Assembly: GCF_001592755.1 (NCBI RefSeq)
Contig: NZ_LUKF01000005.1
Coordinates: forward strand, 1-51,667
Reading direction: 5' to 3'
Source of the DNA: Bdellovibrio bacteriovorus
GTDB lineage: Bacteria; Bdellovibrionota; Bdellovibrionia; Bdellovibrionales; Bdellovibrionaceae
Length of the DNA: 51,667 nt
A model generated the notes under the pieces. It saw only the letters and a program-made list of their open reading frames with translations, was not told the origin of the DNA and ran no database searches. Made by a program: the position numbers and the translations under genes. This document shows, piece after piece, positions 1-8,400 of the stretch. The stretch's first letter is position 1. Each line of letters starts with the position of its first letter.

Positions 1-53
1 ATTTATTAATAGTAAACTTTAGTTATAATTAGTAATTTCAATAATTTACGAGT

Positions 54-98
54 TTCGTGTTCAAAATATCAAGAATATTTTGAAAAATTGAACACGAA
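54..98. repeat. Long inverted repeat downstream of the EEP gene
   Basis: TTCGTGTTCAA (54-64) is the exact reverse complement of TTGAACACGAA (88-98). Inside it a second pair, TTCAAAATAT (60-69) and ATATTTTGAA, can form an alternative stem. It lies just beyond the stop codon of the minus-strand gene ending at 112, so it may be a transcription terminator for that gene. There is no clean U-tract after the stem in that direction, so a protein-binding site or a terminator for a gene outside the window is also possible. Confidence 0.5.
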
Positions 99-111
99 GA
101 AGGCGGTCCAT

Positions 112-903
112 TTAAGGCTGTAAGATAAGATTCGGATCGGTGGGCTTATTGGGATCACCGACCTTCAAACGAATCTCTAATGGAAAATGATCTGAACTAA
201 TAATCGTGTGATGCACTTGAGCTTTGATAACATCAAAGCCTCTGACGAAAACGTGATCAAGCTTTAAAAGACGTCCGTCGTTTTCTAGATCCAAATGCTC
301 TAAGTTTAAATCTCTGAAAATACTTTTCATGATGAGATAGCGTTTCACGTTCCATGTGTTGAAGTCGCCGGCAAGCACAATGGGACCTTTGAATTCACTC
401 ATCTTCGCAGCAATTTCATACAGTGACGCCGTAAAGGCTTTTAGCGTGACGAAGTTAAGAACGTGCGTGCAGACGAAAAGAGCTTTGGTGCCGCCGAAAT
501 CGTATTCATTAAAAAGGGTCAGCTTTGGAGTGAGCCAGAAGAGCTCTCTGGTTTTTGCGCGGATAAAATCGACAGATGCGGGTGGAAGTTTTGCTCCGAT
601 AGCAACACCCGTACTTCTTAAGTCTTTTTTGTAGTGAAAGCTTTGAGCCAGGTGCCATTCGTAAGTTGCAAAATCCTGCTGCCAGATTTTGGGCATTTTA
701 TCGTCGACCAAAGCTTCTTGAAGAAGGATAAAGTCTTTTCCCTCACCTAGCTTTCGAAAGTCTTTTTCAAAGATATGGGCTTTTTGTCCCTTATACACAT
801 TCCATACGAAAATATCGAACTCTGAAGTCGGAGCTGGCAGATTTTGCGCTTCTCCGATTTTCAGAAGGACTTTTTCTTTCGTAGGTATGATGTATGGAAC
901 CAT
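112..903 (-). CDS. Endonuclease/exonuclease/phosphatase (EEP) family protein
   Basis: The 263-residue protein shows the EEP-superfamily signature in order: an Asn near the start (N35 in VWNVYKG), the metal-binding Glu in LLQEA (E63), GDFNTW with D180 and N182, and the terminal SDHFPLEI with D238-H239. These residues bind Mg2+ and catalyse phosphodiester cleavage in nucleases and phospholipases alike, so the substrate cannot be read from sequence. There is no signal peptide, so it probably acts in the cytoplasm. The ATG lies only 3 nt after the stop of the cysteine synthase gene, so the two are probably co-transcribed and translationally coupled; no strong Shine-Dalgarno is visible. Confidence 0.85.
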   Translation of the reverse strand: MVPYIIPTKEKVLLKIGEAQNLPAPTSEFDIFVWNVYKGQKAHIFEKDFRKLGEGKDFILLQEALVDDKMPKIWQQDFATYEWHLAQSFHYKKDLRSTGVAIGAKLPPASVDFIRAKTRELFWLTPKLTLFNEYDFGGTKALFVCTHVLNFVTLKAFTASLYEIAAKMSEFKGPIVLAGDFNTWNVKRYLIMKSIFRDLNLEHLDLENDGRLLKLDHVFVRGFDVIKAQVHHTIISSDHFPLEIRLKVGDPNKPTDPNLILQP

Positions 904-906
904 TCT

Positions 907-1896
907 TTATTTCACCCGACTTAAATAGCTTTCATCCACCGTCGTAACTTGAAGCGACTGCGCTTCTTGTCTTTCTTGTTCAGCTAGCATCGTTGAAAGA
1001 TATCTTTCCGTGTAGCTTGGAACAATCACGACGATGTTCTTTCCACGATTTTCTTCTTTCTGCGCCAGACGAAGTCCTGCAGCGATCGCGGCCCCTGATG
1101 ATATTCCAACCGGAATACCTTCTTTTTTGATCACTTCTCGAGCAACTTTCATGGATTCTTCAGACGACACTTGCTCAACTCCATCAACGACAGAGCGATC
1201 CATTACACTAGGAACAAATCCTGCGCCCAACCCTTGGATTTTATGTGGACCCGGCTTCCCACCAGAAAGCACGGCGCTTTCAACGGGTTCTACCGCGATC
1301 ATTTTTACTGAAGGTTTTTTAGCTTTAAGTACTTGGCCAACACCTGTGATCGTGCCAGACGTTCCGACACCGCTGACTACGATATCAACTCCCCCGTCTG
1401 TGTCGTTCCAGATTTCATTCGCTGTTGTTTGCTTATGAATTTCTGGATTTGCCGGGTTATCAAACTGGCGAGGTGTCCAGGTGTTTGGATTTTTTTCCGC
1501 AAGCTCCATGGATTTTGCGATTGCCCCTTTCATACCCAGGGGGCCTGGAGTTAATACGATTTTTGCACCAAGCAATAGCAAGAGAGTTCGTCTTTCTTGC
1601 GACATTGTTTCAGGCATCACCAGCGTGATGGAATAACCTTTCGCCGCAGCTACAAAGGCCAAGGCGATCCCCGTGTTACCGGAGGTGGGCTCTAAGATCT
1701 CCATCCCGGGCTTAAGCTTTCCCGTGCGTTCAGCATCTTCAATCATCGCAAGACCGATACGATCTTTCACCGAACCCAGTGGATTGAAAAATTCAAGTTT
1801 AAGAAGAAGTCGCCCCGGAAGCCCCTTCCCGATTCTTTGCATTTCGATCAGTGGGGTTTGTCCGATGGTCTTTGTGATGTCTGAGTATATTTTCAT
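907..1896 (-). CDS. cysK: Cysteine synthase (O-acetylserine sulfhydrylase)
   Basis: A PLP-dependent beta-family enzyme that makes L-cysteine from O-acetylserine and sulfide in the cytosol. The PLP lysine is K44 in NPLGSVKDR, the substrate-binding loop PTSGNTG is at about 70-76, and the glycine-rich phosphate cup GTSGTITG lies near 180. The length (329 aa) is slightly above the usual 310-325 because of a polar C-terminal tail (roughly 305-329). The start is ATG with an AGAGG motif about 6 nt upstream. It is followed 3 nt later by the EEP gene and diverges from nrfH. CysK and CysM cannot be separated with certainty, but the SGNTG loop and length favour CysK-type. Confidence 0.92.
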   Translation of the reverse strand: MKIYSDITKTIGQTPLIEMQRIGKGLPGRLLLKLEFFNPLGSVKDRIGLAMIEDAERTGKLKPGMEILEPTSGNTGIALAFVAAAKGYSITLVMPETMSQERRTLLLLLGAKIVLTPGPLGMKGAIAKSMELAEKNPNTWTPRQFDNPANPEIHKQTTANEIWNDTDGGVDIVVSGVGTSGTITGVGQVLKAKKPSVKMIAVEPVESAVLSGGKPGPHKIQGLGAGFVPSVMDRSVVDGVEQVSSEESMKVAREVIKKEGIPVGISSGAAIAAGLRLAQKEENRGKNIVVIVPSYTERYLSTMLAEQERQEAQSLQVTTVDESYLSRVK

Positions 1897-2120
1897 GAGA
1901 GCCTCTGCTAAGGATGTTCTAAAGGGCCTTAATAAAGAATACTCCCAAGGTAGAGGATGTTAAAGATTTACTTCTGCCGGTCGAGGAAAATAAACTCAGT
2001 GTATAGATTTGAGAATCAACTCCTAACAAACATCTGTCATATTGCAGGCAGTCCACGAGCATTTTCATATTGATAACGTATTAATAATAATGTGAATTTG
2101 TTTATAGGAGCTTTTGACCC
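1897..2120. promoter_or_regulatory. Divergent cysK / nrfHA intergenic region
   Basis: This 224-nt spacer must hold promoters in both directions. On the plus side a strong Shine-Dalgarno AGGAG (2106-2110) lies 10 nt before the nrfH ATG. An imperfect FNR-like dyad TTGAT-N5-ATTAA is at 2070-2084. It is one base too long and has one mismatch against TTGAT-N4-ATCAA, so it is only suggestive of anaerobic or nitrosative control. The AT-rich TAATAATAAT just downstream could serve as a -10. No riboswitch is recognised. Confidence 0.35.
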
Positions 2121-2567
2121 ATGAGTAAACTGAACATCATCTTTCTGATTCTCTTTGGAGTTGTCCTAGGACTGGGCTGCTACTCGTTCATTTACGCCAA
2201 GGGCTACTCCTATATGTCGGATGATCCCAAGGCCTGCGTGAATTGCCATATTATGAATGAAAATATGGACTCATGGATTAAGGGCACGCACCATCACGTC
2301 GCAAAATGCAATGATTGCCATCTTCCGCACAACATCGTCGGTAAATATGCAGTGAAGGCTTTGAATGGCTTTAATCACTCTGCGGCTTTTACTCTGCAAA
2401 ACTTCCCCGATCCCATTCGTATTCGTGAGCACAGCCTGAAAGTCGTTAAAAGCTCATGCTTAAGCTGTCATCAGCCCATGGTTCAAGCGATGAATCATGG
2501 TGGCAAAAATATCAATGAAGAGACCAATTGCCTGCATTGTCACCGCAACGTTGGACACGTGAAATAG
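2121..2567 (+). CDS. nrfH: Cytochrome c nitrite reductase small subunit (tetraheme quinol dehydrogenase)
   Basis: NrfH anchors NrfA to the cytoplasmic membrane and passes electrons from menaquinol to it. The protein has one N-terminal membrane helix (about residues 4-26) followed by four CxxCH heme c sites: CVNCH (39-43), CNDCH, CLSCH and CLHCH. The first is followed by IM, matching the Met that ligates heme 1 in characterised NrfH. The 148-aa length is typical of the NapC/NirT/NrfH family's short tetraheme members. The stop overlaps the AGGAG that serves nrfA, whose ATG is 10 nt downstream, so the two are co-expressed. Confidence 0.95.
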   Translation: MSKLNIIFLILFGVVLGLGCYSFIYAKGYSYMSDDPKACVNCHIMNENMDSWIKGTHHHVAKCNDCHLPHNIVGKYAVKALNGFNHSAAFTLQNFPDPIRIREHSLKVVKSSCLSCHQPMVQAMNHGGKNINEETNCLHCHRNVGHVK

Positions 2568-2576
2568 GAGTTCATT

Positions 2577-3965
2577 ATGACAAAATCAAAAGGGATTTTT
2601 CTAGCTGTCGGAGGAGCTGCCATAGCCACAGTCTTGTTGACGGCTCTTCTAGTGAATATCTTTGAGCGCAAAACGGAAGCGAAGAATGTTTTCTATCGCG
2701 TAGTGGAACTTACGGATGACATGGATGATCCAGCGATTTGGGGGAAGAACTTTCCTCATCAGTATGATTCTTATCTGCGCACGGCAGATATGCGCCGAAC
2801 GAAGTACGGTGGTTCTGAGGCTTTTCCTCATGTGCCGACAGAAAAAGATCCTCGTGATGTCGTATCTCAACAAAAGCTGGATGAGGACCCTCGCTTGAAA
2901 ATCATGTGGGCGGGCTATGCGTTTTCTAAAGACTTCCGCGAAGAACGTGGACACGCTTATATGCTTTCGGATCAGATCTTTACGGAAAGACAGAATGTCA
3001 CGAAACAACCGGGGACTTGTTTGAACTGTCATGCTTCGACTTACGTGCTTTATAAAAAATTAGGTGATGGCGACATCACTAAAGGTTTTGAAGAGATGAA
3101 CAAGATTCCATATAAAGAAATCGTTCACTCTGTGAATCACCCCGTCTCTTGTATTGACTGTCATGACCCTTCGACGATGTCTTTGCGTGTGACTCGCCCG
3201 GCATTTATTGAAGGCATTCGTGCTTTCAAAGCGACTCAAGGAATTAAAGAATACGACGTGAACAAGATGGCGACTCGTCAAGAGATGCGCACCTTCGTGT
3301 GCGGTCAGTGTCACGTCGAGTACTACTTCAAAGGTGCTGATAAACGTCTGACTTATCCTTGGGCCGATGGTCTTAAAGCCGATCAAATTTTGGAATACTA
3401 TAAAAAAGACAGTCATAAAGACTGGGTGCATGCTGAAACTGGGGCGGCTGTTTTAAAAGCACAACATCCCGAGTTTGAAATGTTCAATCAGGGAACACAT
3501 GCGCGCGCGGGTGTGGCTTGCGTTGATTGTCACATGCCTTATGAACGTATGGGTGCCATGAAAATCACGAACCATCATGTGCAAAGCCCTCTGCTCAATA
3601 TCAACAAGGCCTGCCAAACTTGCCATAACGTTCCCGAAGCAGAGCTGAAAGCGCGAGCTGAAACCATCCAAGATCGTCATATGGAGCTTCGTAATATCGC
3701 GTTTGATGCGCTGGTTGATTATATCAAGGATCTTAAAGAGTTTAAGGACGTTGATTTGACGAAGACTCCGAATAAAAAGTTGGCGGAGGCTCGCGATTTA
3801 CAAAAGCAGGCTCAATTCTTATTTGATTTTGTCGAAGCTGAAAACTCTTCAGGCTTCCATGCTCCTCAGGAATCTGCTCGCGTATTAGGTCTCTCAATTG
3901 AAAAAGTCCGCGAAGGTCAAAAAATAGTCGCTGAACTTCGAAGAGAAATGAAAACCACGAAATAA
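2577..3965 (+). CDS. nrfA: Ammonia-forming cytochrome c nitrite reductase, CxxCH-type active-site heme
   Basis: Periplasmic pentaheme enzyme that reduces nitrite to ammonium with six electrons. An N-terminal signal or anchor helix covers about 7-28. Heme sites are C148LNCH152, C192IDCH, C242GQCH, C315VDCH and C346QTCH. Active-site residues by alignment with E. coli NrfA are R124 (in RGHAY), Y249 (after heme 3) and H297 (in KAQHPE). The calcium ligands E248/Y249 and K294/Q296 are also present. The first heme motif ends in His rather than the classical Lys, placing it in the CxxCH minority of NrfA. Start: ATG with AGGAG 6 nt upstream. Its stop shares one base with the resB start. Confidence 0.95.
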   Translation: MTKSKGIFLAVGGAAIATVLLTALLVNIFERKTEAKNVFYRVVELTDDMDDPAIWGKNFPHQYDSYLRTADMRRTKYGGSEAFPHVPTEKDPRDVVSQQKLDEDPRLKIMWAGYAFSKDFREERGHAYMLSDQIFTERQNVTKQPGTCLNCHASTYVLYKKLGDGDITKGFEEMNKIPYKEIVHSVNHPVSCIDCHDPSTMSLRVTRPAFIEGIRAFKATQGIKEYDVNKMATRQEMRTFVCGQCHVEYYFKGADKRLTYPWADGLKADQILEYYKKDSHKDWVHAETGAAVLKAQHPEFEMFNQGTHARAGVACVDCHMPYERMGAMKITNHHVQSPLLNINKACQTCHNVPEAELKARAETIQDRHMELRNIAFDALVDYIKDLKEFKDVDLTKTPNKKLAEARDLQKQAQFLFDFVEAENSSGFHAPQESARVLGLSIEKVREGQKIVAELRREMKTTK

Positions 3966-5335
3966 TGCCTTGGTATCGTAAAGTAATTAAGAAATTAGCG
4001 TCGATGGAGTTAGCAGTTTTAATAATTGCCTCCATCGCCGTGATAATTGCTATCGGCACTGTCGTTGAAGCTAAGTACGATGCGTGGACTGCGAAGAATT
4101 TAGTCTATGCTTCCATTTGGATGTACGTTGCAATGGGAGCGCTAGTGACGAGTCTGATTGCCGTCATTGTGGATCGCTGGCCCTGGAAGCCCCGTCACGC
4201 TTCTTTTATTTTCGCGCATGTTGGAATTATCATTCTTATATACGGTTCGCTTTTAACTCAAGTTTTTGGTGTCGATGGAACTGTTCGCCTTTCAAAGACG
4301 GAAGGCCCGGTTAAAGAAGTGACTGTGCAAGACACGGACATTGTGATCTACCGCTCCCCGGATGGATCTGATTACGAAAAGATTTATACCGAAGAGGTGA
4401 ACTATTTAAAATATCCAGTAACGACAGACAAGCCCGTTTTAATCAAAAGCCGTGATCTTAATTTCGAAATATTAGAGTCTATTCCCTATTCTGTGCCGAA
4501 GCTTCAGGTCGAAGCTTCTCCGCAACCTCAAAGTGGTGCTGCGGTTCGATTTCAGTTGGCAAATCCCAATGTCAGTCAAGTGGACTGGTTAGTTCAAAGA
4601 AATGTTTTTGAAAAAGTAGAAGCCCAAGTGGGACCAGTCTTAATTACTTTAGGAGGACTCTGGGATCGCAATCCTTCCATCAATGAAATTCGCTTCAACA
4701 TCAATGAAAAAGGCTCCTTGACGTATGCACTTTATGGAAGAGATGAAACAAAACCTTTTAAACAAGGAGTTGCTAAAGAAGGTGATCTAGTTGAAACCGG
4801 ATGGATGGGTTTACAACTTCGTATTCTTCGCTATTTACCTAAAGCTGTTCAAAAATATGATGTGACTCGATTGGATCATCCGGTCCCTGGAAGCTCCCCT
4901 TCACTTCGCGTTCGTTACAACGGACAAGAAAGCTATTTATTCTTAAATGACTACGTCAAAGTGTTCACTGAAAATCGCGTGTATTTGGTTTCCTATCAGA
5001 ATCGTCGACTGCCATTGGGGTTTGAAATTTCCCTCGATGAATTTAGAAAAACTGATTATCCGGGCACGATGCGCGCGATGGCTTATCAAAGTGCTGTTAA
5101 TTATGATGGTGGAAATAAGGCGCTTATTTCTATGAATGAGCCTTTGAAGTATAAAAAGTTTTATATCTATCAGGCGAGTTTTGAGGAAGGGCCTAATGGG
5201 ATTGTGAAGGCTTCTGTTCTCTCAGTGAACCATGATCCGGGTCGCGTCTGGAAGTATTTTGGCTCTGCAATAATGTGTCTAGGAATAGTCCTTTTATTTT
5301 ACTTCCGTAAACGAAAGAATGCTCAACCATCGTAG
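3965..5335 (+). CDS. resB: ResB-like cytochrome c biogenesis protein
   Basis: ResB (Ccs1) works with ResC/CcsA in system II cytochrome c maturation, delivering heme to apocytochromes outside the membrane. The protein has three hydrophobic segments in the first 105 residues (one begins after MELA, one spans about 46-70, one contains FIFAHVGIIILIYG with a conserved-type His). A large extracytoplasmic domain follows, then a last helix (about 428-447) before a basic tail. The start ATG overlaps the nrfA stop (TAATG), so it is translationally coupled and probably matures NrfH/NrfA. No ccsA-like partner is next to it in this window; the partner must be elsewhere. Confidence 0.85.
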   Translation: MPWYRKVIKKLASMELAVLIIASIAVIIAIGTVVEAKYDAWTAKNLVYASIWMYVAMGALVTSLIAVIVDRWPWKPRHASFIFAHVGIIILIYGSLLTQVFGVDGTVRLSKTEGPVKEVTVQDTDIVIYRSPDGSDYEKIYTEEVNYLKYPVTTDKPVLIKSRDLNFEILESIPYSVPKLQVEASPQPQSGAAVRFQLANPNVSQVDWLVQRNVFEKVEAQVGPVLITLGGLWDRNPSINEIRFNINEKGSLTYALYGRDETKPFKQGVAKEGDLVETGWMGLQLRILRYLPKAVQKYDVTRLDHPVPGSSPSLRVRYNGQESYLFLNDYVKVFTENRVYLVSYQNRRLPLGFEISLDEFRKTDYPGTMRAMAYQSAVNYDGGNKALISMNEPLKYKKFYIYQASFEEGPNGIVKASVLSVNHDPGRVWKYFGSAIMCLGIVLLFYFRKRKNAQPS

Positions 5336-5408
5336 TATTTTGATACTCCGAAACAATTTGCTCCTTATGTACTCTTAAAAAATCTCCAGAAACTCCGATA
5401 AGTTATTC

Positions 5409-8400
5409 GTGGAAAAGCTTATTCGGTTCGTTTTTGGTACAAGTTTCTTCTGCGTCCTATTGCTAGGGCTCACGTCGTGTATTGATACGAGCATGTTCAA
5501 CAATATGTCTTTGATCCCTGCAGAGCTGACAATTATCGATGGCGGTGTCGAGAAAAAAGTTCCTGTAGGAGACTCCTCTCTTCTCACTAAAGATACTGCC
5601 ATCAAAATCATCGGCGTTACGAAACCGAATTCAAAAGTTAAAATTTATACTTCTGCTGCAGACCCGGCTTGTCAGTTTGAACCTCAAGATAGCGACATTA
5701 TCGGCACTGGAGACGCTCGTGGAATTGATTTTAGCATTGATCTAAGCACACTGCCTGAAGGTCGCCATGTTATCTGCATGTACGTAGAAAATCCAGCGGG
5801 CACCACCTGGTCGAAGCTTACAGAGATCATTATTAAAAGATCCGTTCAAGCGTTTTCGGGTCTTCACGTATTACCTGCAGACCGCAGTACTGCGCGACAG
5901 CCCGAATTTGCAGGTGTTGCTGAAAAAGATGTACAACTGGCCCTTTATGCGGGAGGAACTTGTAGTGGCGTCGCACTAGAATATCTGAAAGCAGACTCCT
6001 CAGGCAATTTCTCGATTCCTCTTTCCGCTTTAAATTCTTTGCTGGTCGATGGTCACTTCACTTATTCGATTCTTGCGACTGATGTTTTAGGTAACACTCG
6101 TTGCTCGCCAGGTGTGGGCTACACTTTAGACACCACTATCTCCGCGACGGTGATCAATGCTGTTCTTCCTGCGAGTCCATCGAACAACGATTCACCGACC
6201 ATCGATGGAACTACAGAAGAGAATTCTCTGGTTGAGTTATTTAATTCAAGTACTTGCACAGGGAGTGCGATTGGTAGCTATAGCACGAATACGTCAGGAG
6301 CTTTTTTACTAAATCTTGCCACACCACTCACTGTGGAAGATACCTATGCTTTAACCGTTAAAGTCACCGATGACCTTGGAAACTTTGAATGCTTTAGTGC
6401 TCAAAAGCAGGATTATATCTATGATGTCACACCACCTGCTCTTAGTATTGTGTCTCCCGCAGCGAACTCGTCTTTCCAAAATAATTTTACTCTAGATTTA
6501 ACTTGTGAAGAAGCGGCCGCGATCGTTGTTGGCGGCGACGTGAGCTCTTCTATTTCGCAGAGCTGCACAGGAGGCACGCTCTCTTTGTCACCGTCGCTAT
6601 CTGGAGTAGATGGTGCCAAGACAGTTACTGTCACCGCGACAGATGCGGCGGGAAATGTAACAACCCGAAATCTTAATTTAATAAAAGATACGACTCCACC
6701 GGCACTTCCTACAGTGACTCGTTACTCTGCAAGTCCTACTTCCGCGGACTTTGTCACAATGACGGTTTCAAGCTGTGCCGATGTAGCACAAGTTCTGGCG
6801 AAAGAAGACTCTTCCATCCCTACGGGCGCGGAGGCGAATTGGGTTTCTTGTACAACGGCGGCTGGTGGCATTTCCTTTAATTTAAGTACGGCCGGGACAC
6901 AAGGAACTCGAAACGTTCGTGTCTTTGTTCGCGATGCCACAGGAAATATTCAACCTTCATTTGCAAGTGTGCTCGTAGATTACGATACACTTCCTCCTTC
7001 GATTTCACTTAATGCAATTCCCGGTTTCTTAGGAACGAATAGCTACTACGAATTCAAATGGACTCTGTCTGAAGGAAATGTGCCGGCAGGCGCTCAGTTT
7101 ACTTTAGAGTACAGTCAGAACTCGGGTTCCTCTTGGACTTCTCTTTCGACTACACCTGTTGGCATCACTGGTGCTGTGAACAGCAAAATTTATAAGTACA
7201 AACAATATTTACCGTCTACTCCGGGCGCGACGATTTTTAGAGTTCGCTTAACAGATGCCACGGGTCAGACTGGATATGGAAGTCAGGCATCCATTCTACT
7301 TTATGATATTACTCCACCAGAAATTACAGCGCATTCATTCTTGATTGCGGGTTCAGAGGGACCAGTGACAACTTATAATCCGTTTGTGAAGGTGAGTTTT
7401 TCTGCAACGGATAACCAGACTCCCGTGACTCAGTTTTGTTTAAAAAATGATTCCGCTGTTCCTGCGTTAAGTAATGCATGTTGGATCGCGATTGATGCTC
7501 CGGGTGTCGGTGTTCCCGTTGACCTCAACGTCACACTGACTGACTACGATCATTTGGTGGACTGGCGTCAGGGCACCTATACAGTCTATTTATGGATCCG
7601 CGATCAGGCGGGAAATATTTCTAGCAATGTGGGGCCTGTAAATAATGGGACGGACCGAATCGCAGTCACTTATTCACCTATTCCAGATCCTACTTTGACG
7701 GAATTGATTGTTGCTAAAGATGCTTCGGCGACCGTTCAGCCTGATCCTTGGGATCTTGTGACGACACCGGGAACTTCTTTGTATTTAAAATGGAAGCAGA
7801 AAGTCTATCACGGCACAGCCGCAGTAAGTCTTTGGTATACTTTGAATGGAACTGACTTCACGTTGATTGAAGAAAATGCGGAATCAGGTTCTGTTCTGTC
7901 ATGCAGTGCCGCTGGTGCCGTGGATGCTTGTACTTATAACTGGAGTTCGCCTGTACCGGTCAATACGACTTATATGATTCAAGTTCGTGTCACTGATGGT
8001 ATTGGTCAAACTACGACCAAGAATACAGTTTACATTAGCAACCCGAACTTCCGCCCCATTGCGGGAAATACTGATCCCGGTACGAATGGCTCTGCGAAGA
8101 AAGCGGCGTTCCGTGGACTAACGCCAGACAGTGGGTCTTTCGTAGTGACTCGAAATGGTTTGTTATTCTTCAGAGACGTCGCTCGTGGACTTCTGATGGT
8201 GGATCCCAATAATGGAGTTCAAAAAATTGCATTAAAACTTACAGACACGAGTACGGGCGATGGCGGCTCTTTGGCTTCCGCAACTTCGCAGGGAATTTTA
8301 AAGATTGCTTTGGACTTTGAAGATCGCGTTTTAGTCTTTGAACCTGACCGCATTCGCAGAATTGATACACGAGCATCGCCGATGACAATCGAATCTATCA

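Noticed and set aside
2070-2084. FNR-box-like dyad TTGAT-N5-ATTAA upstream of nrfH
   Set aside because: Spacing is one base longer than the consensus and one half-site has a mismatch. Kept only as a remark in the intergenic entry.
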